Source: Lycium barbarum
Taxonomy: Eukaryota > Streptophyta > Magnoliopsida > Solanales > Solanaceae
Direction: 5' to 3'
Length of the DNA stretch: 64,000 nt
Assembly: GCF_019175385.1 (NCBI RefSeq)
Contig: NC_083341.1
Coordinates: 89,616,321-89,680,320 of the forward strand
Below, in pieces: positions 1-10,535 of this stretch; the stretch's first letter is position 1; each line of letters starts with the position of its first letter. The notes beneath the pieces are model-generated. The model made no database searches, was not told the DNA's origin, and worked only from the letters and a program-made list of their open reading frames with translations. The position numbers and the translations under genes were made by a program.

Positions 1-1444
1 GTGCTTGACTTTTCTATTGGGGGTGGGAGTGTTAGTATTGTTGTATTGTAAATATATGTTTAGGAACCCCTTCGGCTTTTCTTTGCCAGAGTTCTTTTCG
101 TGAGGGGCTTTGTTTTTGTTGAAACTGGCATGTTTAGGTTGTTGCTTAGGTTGAATAGAGTAGTTTTGGCATATTGTTATGGTTTGTGAAATTTTGGACC
201 CCTCGAAAATTTGAAAAATGCATACTTAGAAGAGTTATTTGTTGACATGATTGATTCTTTATATGACATTATGACTATTGGGGTATAGTGTGTGATGAAT
301 GACTACTTAGGAGGTCACAAGTGTAAACATAATTGTCCTTATGCCAATGTGCTTGTGAATTGTTAGTGGGTTCAGTTTACGCATGTATAATCTAGAACTT
401 GTCCGGTTGGTCTTGTTTGAAATTCGAAAGTTGTTTGGTTGTGAGATGATCTTAGGCTTTCTTTGCGTAAATAGTAACTTTGCCTAAATAAGCCTTAACC
501 AAAATTTCAAATATCCCTTTTTGAGTGTTTTTACCTTTTTCTTGGCTAGCCAATTATGAAACCTTACCCTTTGTGCAATTAACCCATCTTCACACTCATT
601 CCCTCCTTGATGCTACAAGATAGATGAGGCAAAATGCCTAAGTTGGGGGTGAATTAAATGTGGAGTAGATGTTAAAAACATAAGCTGGGGATGGTGGAGT
701 TTGCTAGTGGAGATCCGATTTGGTAATTGCATATTAAAAAAAAGAGAAAAAAATCAAAAAATTGTAACATAAAAAGATTTGTAAGTTGGTTAGGAATAAA
801 ACCACATCGAAGTCGAAAACTCGAAAGAAAATAAAGGGCTTGGAAAGAAAGGAGGTGAATTAAGGTGAAGAGACGTTGTAGTGTTCAAGGAGGTTGAGTC
901 ACAATATCCAAAAAGTATCCTACCCTCCTCTAAGCCTACATTACAAGCCAAAACAAGTCCTAATGTGATCACAACCGAACAAGCCTAGGATGAAAACACA
1001 GAAAATAAGGGCAAGCCTATGGTGTTTGCATGTGTAGATATGAATTTCTTTATGAGTGTGAGTGTTTTTCTCTTCTCTTTCGTCTTCGTCCCATTATTGT
1101 TGTATATATGTGTGTTGGGACATCCTTTGGCCTGTGTGAGGGCATAAGGATGAGAATTGAGCAAAATAAAGTGACCGCCTAAAGTAGCGTTTGTGTGCAT
1201 CATAATAAGTTCGATAATGTAATGTCATGCATTGAGATTCATTGTTAGACATAGTGTTCTTGGGTTGTGTATATGGTTTGAAAATCAAAAAATGGTGTGG
1301 TTCTTGGAAGAAAAACATGTGTGTCGGTAGTTGAGAGTCAAAACTAATGTAGACATTCTTACTCTATGATATCTAGGTGTTAGATTGAGTCATTGTGTTG
1401 TATGGCTTGCTTGAGGACAAGCAAATAATTTAAGTTGGGGATGT
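1..1444 (+). mobile_element. 3' internal region of a Tat/Athila-like Ty3/gypsy element (non-coding)
   Basis: No convincing coding frame is visible. The stretch ends in the box TTGAGGACAAGCAA (from 1411) and a purine-rich tract TAAGTTGGGGATG directly before an LTR start. This box-plus-tract arrangement is characteristic of the 3' end of Tat/Athila-clade plant gypsy elements. A similar tract-like string (TAAGTTGGGGGTG) occurs near 641. The 5' part of the element lies left of the window. Short frames in it look like chance. Confidence 0.65.
1411..1444 (+). other. Polypurine tract region of the Tat/Athila-like element
   Basis: TTGAGGACAAGCAA followed by TAAGTTGGGG abuts the LTR start at 1445. 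By family knowledge this primes plus-strand DNA synthesis. Confidence 0.65.
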
Positions 1445-1607
1445 TGATGTGCCCGCATGTTATGGCACATCCAAGGCCTTTTTACGAGAAGTTTTACTTA
1501 TTTTTAAGCAAGTTAGTGTTTATTTAATGTGTTTTAGTGCTTTTCAGGTAATGGAGCAGATTTAGAATGAAAACAGTTAAAGTGCAGAAGTTGGCCGTAA
1601 ACTCAAT

Positions 1608-1895
1608 ATACGAACCGTATTCCATGGGCGTATTTAAAGATAAGCAGAACTAGAAGGGCGTGCTGAGTAGATGGTGAAATACAAACAACTTTTACGGACC
1701 GTATTCCACTTTACGGTACGTATTTCAAAGCGTATTTAATCATTTAGATATTTGGCAGTAAGTTGAAGTTTTGCAAAGTGAAAGACGATCATGCAGAAGA
1801 TGGACCGTAAATCAAAATACGGTCCGTATTTGAGGAGGTTGCAAGTGCTCATGTCTTGAAGGAAACCCTGAGCGTAAACTGGTTTACGGTCCGTA
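1608..1895. repeat. Cluster of CGGTCCG/CGGACCG palindromes in the Tat-like LTR
   Basis: Palindromic cores at 1608-1620 (imperfect), 1693-1703 (TACGGACCGTA), 1817-1829 (ATACGGTCCGTAT) and 1885-1895 (TACGGTCCGTA), all upstream of the TATA box at 1970. The same core recurs in unrelated group A LTRs in this window. Confidence 0.75.
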
Positions 1896-1969
1896 TTGTG
1901 ATATATGGATCGTATTTTGTATCGACGGGGACCAAAGTGTAAATCCGTAACATTGACGTTTTCAAAACC

Positions 1970-1977
1970 TATAAATA
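1970..1977 (+). promoter_or_regulatory. TATA box of the Tat-like LTR
   Basis: TATAAATA within a moderately AT-rich context, about 75 bp after the last palindrome. Probable U3 promoter of the LTR. Confidence 0.5.
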
Positions 1978-2841
1978 GCCATTGTAAGGTTTTAATTGTT
2001 ATCAGTTATTATATTTTTGTCTCTTGACTTAGAACATCAAATACTCTCTAGTTTTTGAAGATTCAAACATCAATTCAGGTATTATCAATTCCACTTTTCT
2101 TCCAAAGTAAGCAATTATGAATTCTTCAATTTCTTATTCCTTGTTCTCTGTCATGAGTAGCTAAATTCCCTTACTAGGGTTGTGAACCCAATAACGGGTG
2201 TTTTGTGATTGGGTTTTGTGATTGATATACACATAATGGATTATTAGGGTTTATTTATTCTTCATTCTTCATTCATAATTAATGGTTGCAAACATTGATT
2301 AATGCCATAAATCTTGATTTGTTTGGGAAATCAATTAGGGTTCCTAAGAATAAATAAAAAGAACTCAAAGCTTTAAACTTTGTTTAATAAATTCACTTAA
2401 GAATAAGAAGAATTTACTTGTCATAATTAACCGTTCTTCATAGTTACTTTTTTATATTTGGGAAAATCATAGAAAGAGATAATCTTTATTTATTGGGAAA
2501 TAGTAGAGATTCATATAGAGGTTAAGTGCATTCATATAATGATCCATTAGAAGTATATCAAGAACAATACCCATGATCATACACCTTAATCTAACGGGGA
2601 CACAACCTTGGTTTCTTTTACCATAAATTACAACCCACAACAATTAGTTAGCAATTAGTCATCAACAACCAACTTTTACAAAATTCATCGGATTAAGACA
2701 TTAGACCTAAATTAAGCATTCTACGAGTTTAGTAACCTTTTCACACCATATTTCCTGTGGGATTCGACCCCAACCTAGTTGGTTTACTATATGTGACATC
2801 GTCCGCTTTACGCTAATTAAGGGTGTAATTTGAGCGTATCA

Positions 2842-3790
2842 ATGCATAGGTGCAAACGATGGGACCGCGATAAAGGAGAATGGAAGAGAAACAAGAGTTG
2901 GGAATTTGTGTACTCAAGGGGCCTAAGGTCATAAAGGCAAGGATAGTTTAGCACTAATAAGTGAGGTAAAGGAATCCCAAAGTCGGTAGTCAACTAAGAA
3001 AGATGTAGCTATGAACGAGGAGTAGTGCATGTGTTGAAGGAAGGTAAAGGATACCATAGGTGGATATCTGTGCGGCCCAATGTCTAGGTTGGTTGTCTTT
3101 TCATAAGGATATGCTCAGCCCTAGAGTTACCCGGTAAAAGGAAAGATAAAATCCATGACAGATGACTTCAAGACTGCTAAGTGAGCTATTCCAGAAACAA
3201 CAAAACGAGCCATAAGAAGGCAAAATTTTAATTTTATTATTGTAAGAGGTAAGAGCCGGAATGTAGGAAGCTAAAACAACATGGAGATTCCACGAAGTAG
3301 ATCCCAAGTACATAGGTATTAAACTCAGTTGGTAGGAATGGTGGTGAGATGATAAGTTAGCCCTCCTATAGAAGGAATGACGCAAAAATGAGCTTAGTGA
3401 AGTAAAGCACCATATAGAAAGGGGTAGTAACGACACAAACACGTGTAAATGAAGCGCGAGTTGGAACAAGTCCAGGAATTACATTACACAGTCTTAAATA
3501 AGGGGAAGCAGGCAGATAACCACAAATACACGGACTGATGTCTATGGATAGCCAATACATAACCAGTTGTACGCGTGTATTGTTAAATTATATTATGACA
3601 CGTTAGCTTCTATTAATGATGCCCCCCCCCCCCCTTCCATACACTCTCTTATATTTGAGGAGGAGTGTTCCTAAAGGGGGAAGGATATTATACCTCATAC
3701 CAGATATTACATTTCCCACCATTCGCGCAATTAATCTGTTTCAAGTCAATTATAGTAAGTTTGAGGAAAAGATCTTACCTTCAGTGTTAT
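2842..3790 (+). mobile_element. 3' internal tail, polypurine tract and LTR stub of a group B element (E2b)
   Basis: No coding frame is visible. The stretch is purine-rich, then has a 13-C run (3622-3634), then GAGTGTTCCTAAAGGGGGAAGGA as a polypurine tract (about 3664-3685), then TATTATACCTC, a decayed LTR start. The order poly-C, box, tract, LTR start matches E4 at 32246-32330. After roughly 100 bp the LTR-like sequence gives way to integrase sequence of another element. The Tat-like element sits directly upstream and probably inserted here. Confidence 0.5.
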
Positions 3791-3794
3791 AAGT

Positions 3795-4315
3795 AAAGTT
3801 GATCCAGGAACAATTGAATACAACACAAAAATCGTCAGAAATCCTATTCAGACGTACCACGGGGAGACCTAGAATTTCCATTCAGCTATGGGGTATTCTG
3901 GAAAATGAAAATATCGTCTATGAAGGGTGTTATGAGATTCGATAAAAAGTTAGAACTCAGTCCGAGATTCATTGGCCCTTATAAGATCCTTTGAAAAGTT
4001 AGTCAAGTAGCCTATGAACTGGGACTTCCGTCAGAATTAAAAGCAGTTGATCTCTCCTTCATATGTATATGCTAAGGAAAACGCATTGGAGATCCTGCAA
4101 GGATTATACCATTAAAATATATGAAAGTCTCGGATATCCTAACTTACGAAGAGCCAATTTCCATCCTTGACAGGAAAGTCCACAGATTTAGAACTAAAGG
4201 TATGGCTTTCATAAAGGTGTTATGGAAAAGCAAGGGCAGGGAAGAGGTGACATGGGAAGCCAAAGAGGAAATGAAGTCCAAATACCCTCACTTGTTCCCT
4301 TCTAATGGTATCTAA
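3795..4315 (+). pseudogene. Chromovirus INT C-terminus and chromodomain (E2, decayed)
   Basis: The translation is collinear with the INT C-terminal region of E1 (14770-15308): a decayed copy of the stretch before the KGVMRF motif, the GPYKI-type segment, then a chromodomain. Frame changes and stops occur before 4121. From 4121 an open 64-residue stretch carries the chromodomain, with VLWKSKGREEVTWE and a C-terminal KSKYPHLF. In the family, INT joins cDNA to chromatin and the chromodomain guides the site. The upstream part is cut off near 3791 by the fusion to E2b. Non-functional. Confidence 0.75.
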
Positions 4316-5035
4316 TTACCTAATGTTCCTCAATTTTCTTCAACAAAGTCAACTTGTACGTGTATGCCAAGACCAAATGTAATCTTATTCTATTAATGAG
4401 ACATCGATATGATTAGATGGGAGTAGTATTTTTCCTCATGGTAAGACATGGAAAGGATACGTATGTGTTTAAATATGATCCTTAAGTGTAAATATGCCAA
4501 TGATTTATGAGCAGAAAGAGGTGAAATAGGAATTACGGAAACAGAAAGAGTAGCAGTTATAAGGATGATGATGCCTAAAGTATAAAAAGGATATGATAAG
4601 GAACACAAGATTTTGCCAAGGATAGTTATTGTTTTAATGTTTAAAAAAGGGACACGACTGGTTAGGAAATGTAAAAGAGCGATGTATGTCGCTCAATGAG
4701 CTAGATATTGACGAGGGCCTCCTTAGTGTATAGAGTATATTAGCAAGGATGTTCTAAAGAAATATGAGATTAATGTATCCGCATTTATTATTACTCCTAA
4801 AGGAGGTTCAGACTAAGACATCATAGTTTTCAGGTATGTATATGGTGTTAGTTACTGTCATTGATCGTGTGGGGCCATTGTTATTACTGATTGTTGTAGC
4901 CCTGGATGGAATTATCCTATTGGTTTGTAGCGTAATAGGTTGGTAGTATTATAGTTATAGAGGAGGCTCGGCTGAAATTTCCATAAGATCTTTGAGAGTA
5001 CATTCGAGGACGAATGTTTTTAAAAGGGGGGAGAA
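4316..5035 (+). other. Non-coding 3' segment and polypurine tract of E2
   Basis: No coding sequence seen. It ends with CATTCGAGGACGAATG (5001-5016) and a purine tract TAAAAGGGGGGAGAA just before the LTR. The same box precedes the 3' LTRs of E1, E3, E4 and E7. Confidence 0.65.
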
Positions 5036-5388
5036 CGTTACACCTCAAAAATTTTCACGTCGTTTGCATTGTAGGTAAACTAACGTAAGCTTTGAGAGGT
5101 CATGTAACCCTTAATGAATATTTTTAACAAGTTCTAAGAAAGTATCTAAAGATTTTGGGATCAAGCGAATCGAAGAAATTAAGTTTGTCGAAAGTTTGGA
5201 AAACTTGGCAGAATTTGGGACAAGAAATTCTGGTCCAACTTGAGGGAGGTGTATCTCCTAGAATATGAGTAGTTATGGAATGCATAACCTATTTAAATTG
5301 AAGTTCATTGAGTCTAGTTTCCAATTCTGGTCTAGATGGCTTCTCTGCGGGCCCCGTTTGGAAGGCGGTTGAACCGACCTTCAAGGGG

Positions 5389-5396
5389 TATAAATA
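5389..5396 (+). promoter_or_regulatory. TATA box of the E2 LTR
   Basis: TATAAATA about 350 bp into the LTR, matching the TATA position of other LTRs here. Confidence 0.45.
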
Positions 5397-6333
5397 CCCT
5401 CATTCCTCTTATTTTATCATCATTATACACTCCCTTGATCTCTAGAAACCTCCATAAATATTTATTAAACACTTATAGCCCCTTAGATCAAGAATTCAAC
5501 AAGATTACACCAAACTAGTTCATGAAAAGTAATTGTTCTTGCTTCTACTTGATGTTGTGGTGAGTTTGGTCTTGAAGCAAGTTGTGTGAGTTGATTTTAT
5601 TCAAGTATAAGGTATGTTATTCATCTTGACTTTGACATTGAGTTGTTTTTGGAGGATTTTAATGGTTTTAAGCGAAGGAAAACATAGTATAAAGGTCATA
5701 GTTTGATATGTTGATGTTGTTGGCTTATGGGCTGATTTTTTAAGGAAGTCTTGGATGGATTTGTATATGTCTGTCATGTAGTATCTTGATTATGTAATCG
5801 TTGATGTTGTTATTGATGTTTGGGAGCTGTTTAGGAATTGGTTATATTGGATAATATAGGGTAAATGTTGTCCGAATTCTATTAACTTATTAGCTAGCTA
5901 AGTTGAGTATGAAAGTGTTCCTATGGCCTGATTGTTGTATGAATCATCTTGGATGTAGATTTGCAGGCTTGGAACGTAGACTTTGAGTGACTAAGTAAGG
6001 AGCAAGGTATGTTAAGGTTGTCTCTTTCTTTCCTAAGGCATGATTCAATTGCTTTGAGCTTACACAATGTATGTCTATAATGATTCCTCGCTTAGAAATA
6101 TTAGAAGCATATGTTCTTGATGTTCTTATGATATTATTGATCCTTATCTCATGATTATTGGTTATTGATCTCATATTAGGGTTATTGATCTTATTATTGA
6201 TGTTGATCTCATTTTATAATTATTGTTCCCTCAAGGTGAGATATGTTCATGATAATAGTTCCATAATTCAGAGTTTTACCGACCTTACATCACTCCAATA
6301 GAGTCATAGCTTTTATTTGGGCTCTCCTGCATG

Positions 6334-6334
<1 letters not shown>

Positions 6335-6422
<88 letters not shown>
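6335..6422. repeat. Compound (AT)n(GT)n(GTAT)n microsatellite
   Basis: About 30 bp of AT, about 42 bp of GT, then GTAT repeats. It opens chance reading frames of alternating residues. Confidence 0.95.
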
Positions 6423-6429
6423 CTATTTT

Positions 6430-6759
6430 CTCACACCAAGCCGCGCTATAGTCGGTCGGTATTGCACCTATTGTGCAATCACTGATCAGTTAGGTTTTCA
6501 CACCGAGTCCCGAAAAGGTCGGGTGTGTTTCACATCAAGTCCCGAAAGGGCAGGGTATGTTTCACATCCAGTACCGTAAGGGCCAGGTATGTTTCACACC
6601 GAGTCCTAAGAGCCGGGTACACTTCACACCGAGTCCCGTAAGGGCCGGGAACACTTCACGTCGAGTCTCGTACAGGTCCGGTATGTTAAACACCTAGTCC
6701 TGAAAAGACCGGGTACGTTATGATGATGATATTATGATAACATCGAGCCTATATGGCCG

Positions 6760-6760
<1 letters not shown>
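6430..6760 (+). repeat. Array of about 32-35 bp repeats with GGCCGGG stems (E2 LTR)
   Basis: Tandem degenerate units of the form TTTCACACCGAGTCCCGTA followed by AGGGCCGGGTA. Within a unit CCCG and CGGG can pair. At least seven copies. Related arrays occur at the same place in the other LTRs. Confidence 0.75.

Positions 6761-6761
<1 letters not shown>

Positions 6762-6815
<54 letters not shown>
6762..6815. repeat. (TA)n microsatellite
   Basis: Uninterrupted TA dinucleotides over about 52 bp within the E2 LTR. Confidence 0.95.
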
Positions 6816-6818
<3 letters not shown>

Positions 6819-6943
6819 ATATTTTTTTAAGGCAAGCATGCATGACATTCGCCTTAAGAGGCATTCAGAGGTACATGTTGATCTCTCTTATCTTATGTTA
6901 TCTCCATATTTTCATTATGTTGTTATTCATGCGTTACATACTT

Positions 6944-6983
6944 AGTACATTATTCGTACTGATGTCCTTTTGTTTGTGGACGT
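6944..6983 (+). other. Double stem-loop core, E2 LTR
   Basis: First stem AGTAC/GTACT with a 7-nt loop (6944-6960), second stem ATGTCC/GGACGT (6962-6983, one G-U pair), then a TTCATGCC box and GCAGGTA. Present in nearly all LTRs here. Confidence 0.65.
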
Positions 6984-7446
6984 TGCGTTCATGCCTGCAG
7001 GTAGACAGGGAGACGGTTCAGACTCTTAGGCTGCCAGCTCAGCGGTTGTACAGGAGTACTCCACTTGTTCCAGAGTTGCAGTCTAGTTGGTATGATGTTT
7101 TTGTTTATAGATGGGTATGGCGGGGTCCTTTCCTATCCTTATTATGTTATGCATTCCAGTAGAGGCTCGTAGACAGATATGCACAGTTAGATGTCTTATG
7201 GTCATCTCGGTTTATATTCTATTGTATCACTACTACGAATAGCCTTGCCGGCATATGTACTTGGGATTAGCTTGATGACGTATGTATATTGTGTTTTGGG
7301 CTTGTATCCCATACAGTTTATGGTATATACGAGTTAGCATTATGGCCCACTCAGGTATCACTAAGAGAAGCATATATGTGATGCTAGGTAGGTTAGCTCC
7401 GGATGCCCGCCATGGCCCTCCGGTTAGGTCGTGACATTTTCCTTTC

Positions 7447-7731
7447 TTACCCAGCTATGGCAAAAGGTGAAACTGGCAACATCGGAGCTCTTCCTTGCTC
7501 CTCTACACTTATCAAAGTCGACGATACCTGTAGTTCTAATTCATCCTGAATCTCTGACGGATCTGTTTTCATAGAAGACATGATCTCAGATGGGTCTGTC
7601 TCAATGGAAGGTACATCCTCACTTGGGTCCTCCTCCAAAGAGTAACTCAATCCTTCTCCTATAGTCATTGTAATCCTCGAATCATCCGTAGACCTTTCGG
7701 AAAAAGTCATCATCAAGCTGTAAAACAACAA
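7447..7731 (-). pseudogene. N-terminal Gag fragment of E0
   Basis: A 94-residue minus-strand frame. Its end resembles the Gag N-terminus of E9: both have SVEEQG followed by a Pro/Val/Ala-rich stretch. The centre is unusually acidic and contains three imperfect DPSE repeats (about residues 36-62) that E9 and E1 lack. Gag is the capsid/nucleocapsid precursor; only its variable leader is here. The frame runs into the E2 insertion (E2 ends at 7436) and stops at 7447-7449. It lies downstream of the E0 primer site when E1 is removed. Similarity is short, so moderate confidence. Confidence 0.55.
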
Positions 7732-7870
7732 AGGTCCGGGTTGAAGATTTCTGCCCTAAATTCCCTACAACCTAAATACCCTGCAGCCTCCTGTTTAAAA
7801 GTGTAGTGTGCAACACACCTATAAACAAGACTCTACTAGACACGGCTTGTAGACAACCCTAGGACAGAAC
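7732..7870 (-). other. Leader of E0 between primer site and gag (part 1)
   Basis: Reads, on the minus strand, like the leaders of E1, E4 and E9 (GTCTAGTAGAGTCTTGTTTAT and a cysteine-free GTGTTGCACAC segment). It continues at 25831-25852 after E1 is removed. Confidence 0.65.
7866..7870. repeat. Target site duplication AGAAC, left side of E1
   Basis: AGAAC at 7866-7870 matches AGAAC at 25831-25835, directly outside the E1 LTR ends. Confidence 0.9.
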
Positions 7871-8242
7871 TGTTACACCGCGAAAAATATCATGTCATTG
7901 TGCGATAAATAGACTAACGCAGGGTGAGATGTATATGATGACCCTACAAGTAAGAAAGGGTACTTGACGATTCTAACTAAAATTCCAAAGACATTTGAGG
8001 CAAGAGAAGAAAGTTTATTGAGGAGGGCAAAGCATAAGTCATGTTTGGAAAGGTTTTGGAAAGAACCAAGCTAATGTTGACTTAATAATGTCTAGAGGAA
8101 GAGTTGTAATGCTCCTTAGATTGTTAATGAAGTGGTAAACAAGTTCCAAGAAGGTTCCATAAGGGATGGAGATCAAACGGAGCGACAAAACAAGTTCGGG
8201 AAGAAGGTGAGTTATACGACCCATTATACTATCCGTATAACT

Positions 8243-8331
8243 TTATACGGTCCGTATAACGGTCCGTATAATAGTCACAGTGAGGGGTGATCACTGGGAG
8301 TATTATACGGTCACTTATACGGACCGTATAA
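8243..8331. repeat. Perfect 17-bp palindromes in the E1 5' LTR
   Basis: TTATACGGTCCGTATAA at 8243-8259 and TTATACGGACCGTATAA at 8315-8331, each with 8-bp arms and a 1-bp centre. They are the reverse complement of each other and lie 60-145 bp upstream of the TATA box. Further partial copies surround them. Confidence 0.9.
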
Positions 8332-8387
8332 AATTATACGAACTGTATAAGTGTCCGTATAATCCATAGCGGGCAGATTTTATTTTT

Positions 8388-8396
8388 TATAAAAAG
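8388..8396 (+). promoter_or_regulatory. TATA box of the E1 5' LTR
   Basis: TATAAAAAG after a T run; the same string occurs in the 3' LTR at about 16030. Confidence 0.5.
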
Positions 8397-9856
8397 AGAC
8401 CCCAAGTCCTTATTTTTCATTTTCCATCTTATCCACACCTCTCAAGATCTCTAGAACATTCCATAAACCATACTAACATAAATTCAAGGTGAATCAAAGG
8501 TCAAACACCAATAATCAAGGAAATCAAGTGTTTGGATGTTCATTAGGGTTGCTAGAATCCAAGCATCTCATTGGGATTGAAGTTGGGTTTCTCTCCAAGT
8601 AAAGTATTGCCATCCAAAGCTCATTCCTACATCATAAAAGGTGAGTTTTATGTTCATTCCATGTCATTAAGAATATTGAGTGGTTAAAAAACTTAGATTA
8701 CGGAAGAAAGTAGAATATGGAGTTCAAATATGGAAATATTGGTATTCTTGAATAGTAACTTGAATCATAGTTCTTGATACGTAATGAGTATAATCTTGCT
8801 ATGAATAGTATTAAAGATGTTGTAGAAGCATTGTATGAGAATGGATACGGTACTGTGCCATAGTTAGGTTTATAAATGATTTTGATAGGGAATGTTGAGA
8901 ATTGAATAATGTCTAGCTTGATGAAGATATTGATTAAGATATTGTGGGTGTTGTTATTGATGTTTGGGAGTTGTTTATTATGTAGAGGAAGTCCTTGGCA
9001 CAAAGGAGATACTGCCCAACTTTCGTTAGCTGTTAGATTGTTAATTGAGATCTAAAGCATCTTTCCGGTTATATAACCTTAGTACGAATTCTCTTGAATG
9101 TAGAATTGTAAGTATTGGAGGTGAGCACTTAGTCGGTAAATCTAGAGCGACATAAAGGTATGTAAGCCTAGTCCCCTTCTTTCAAAGGCATGACCCAATG
9201 TTATGATTTCTTCCCCATATTTCCACGAACTTCTTACATCCCAAAAGATAAAAGTTGGAACTTCTAATGAGCTGGAGATGAGATATGTTCTATGATACTA
9301 ATGATGATAATGATGCTATGATGAGCTTGATATTCTTATCCTTATGATTCCATTGATGTCATTTCTTGTTGATACCTCACCTCATGATATTAGTTCCTTT
9401 AAGGTGAGACATAGCGATGAGGATCATTCCATAATGTAATCGGAGGCTCCCGACCTTATGTCACTCCGATAGAGATATAGCTTTTACTTGAGCTCTCATG
9501 CATGCTTTAGATTATGTATATGTAAGACTACACCGTGCCTAGTTGGCCGGGCAGACACCACTACGATTGGTGTAGTGGGCCGCTGTGACGATGATTACAC
9601 CGTGCCTATATGGCCCAGCAGACACTACTAGTGGGCGGCTTGAGATGTTTACCCCGGACGTGGGTGGCCCAGACGCGGGCTTATGATGATCACACCGTAC
9701 GTATATGGTCGGGTAGTTATATATATATATATGATGTTGATTATTATATAAGTTAGCATGCATGACTCCTCCTTAAGAGGCAATCAGTTACAGGTTATCC
9801 CTTTATCTTATATTCTTACATCCCTTTATCATGTTATTGTGTACACCTTACATACT

Positions 9857-9898
9857 CAGTACATTGTTCATACTGACGTCCTTTCTTTTTATGGACGT
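9857..9898 (+). other. Double stem-loop core, E1 5' LTR
   Basis: CAGTAC/ATACTG (one mismatch) then ACGTCC/GGACGT, followed by TTCATGCC. Confidence 0.65.
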
Positions 9899-10331
9899 TG
9901 TGTTCATGCCAACATGTAGGCAGGGAGGTGGCTCAGATTCTTAGGAGCTATATCAGCTTATACAGGAGCACCCCACTACTCCAGAGGTGTAGCTTATTGA
10001 TGCATTCTTTTGTGTTCATATTTGGGTATGACGGGGTCCTGTCCCATCCTTATGTCTCAGTACTCCAGTAGAGGCTCGTAGATACATATACGTGGGTAGT
10101 AGATGTCTCATGAATAAGCCAGCGTGTTCTTTGTATATCATTTTGGTAGCTTCGTGGACTGATGTACATATATGTAAATATGTTTTATAAATGTAAATAA
10201 CCATCTTATGAAGAGTTTCGTGTTGAAAATGACATATGTCCAGGTTGGGTATGTTAGATAGCATTGGGAGTGATGGTCAGTAGTCAGCTCCGGGTACCTG
10301 TCATGGCCCACTAGTTGGGTCGTGATAAAAG

Positions 10332-10343
10332 TGGTATCAGAGC
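10332..10343 (+). other. Primer binding site of E1
   Basis: TGGTATCAGAGC, complementary to the 3' end of initiator Met tRNA, 4 bases after the LTR. Confidence 0.9.
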
Positions 10344-10535
10344 AGTTCCATCCTAGGGTGTGTCTACGAGCCGTGTCCAGCAGAGTCTCGTTTATGGGTG
10401 TGAAGCGCGCCACACTTATAAACAATAGGCTGCGGGGCATTTAGGAAAAATGGCTGTCTTTCTTCGTATTAGATCGTGCGATAGAGCTATGTTATAAGAT
10501 TTCCTTTCCCCTAATTGTGCATTATGATTTCAGCG

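Larger units (their letters stand above)
1445..2841 (+). repeat. 3' LTR of the Tat/Athila-like element
   Basis: Begins TGATGTGCCC and ends GCGTATCA, giving TGAT/ATCA inverted termini. It holds four CGGTCCG-type palindromes, a TATA box at 1970, and near the end a conserved box containing GGGATTCGACCCC. Length is about 1.4 kb. The target duplication cannot be checked because the 5' LTR is outside; the right flank begins ATGCA. Confidence 0.7.
3791..7436 (+). mobile_element. E2: 3' end of a Tekay/Del-type chromovirus
   Basis: Comprises the INT C-terminus and chromodomain, a non-coding 3' segment with GAGGACGAATG and a polypurine tract, and a 3' LTR ending at TCGTGACA. It is inserted in the gag start of minus-strand element E0; the right flank is TTTTC. 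The 5' portion is missing or outside the window. Confidence 0.7.
5036..7436 (+). repeat. 3' LTR of E2 (group A)
   Basis: Starts CGTTACACCTC (first base C where TG is expected) and ends GGTCGTGACA; about 2.4 kb. Contains a TATA box (5389-5396), an AT/GT microsatellite, an array of GGCCGGG stem repeats, a long TA run and the conserved double stem-loop (6944-6983). Confidence 0.75.
7871..10327 (+). repeat. 5' LTR of E1 (group A)
   Basis: Starts TGTTACACCGC and ends TCGTGATA (final CA changed to TA). Carries palindromes at 8243-8331, a TATA box near 8388, a GGCCGGG repeat zone (about 9530-9720) and the double stem-loop (9857-9898). Collinear with 15532-16692 plus 24580-25830. Confidence 0.9.

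Noticed and set aside
6331..7162. Long frames of alternating Ile-Tyr and Cys-Val
   Set aside because: Translations of AT and GT microsatellites.
10332..10343. tRNA gene fragment
   Set aside because: It is only the 12-nt primer site complementary to initiator Met tRNA; no cloverleaf surrounds it.
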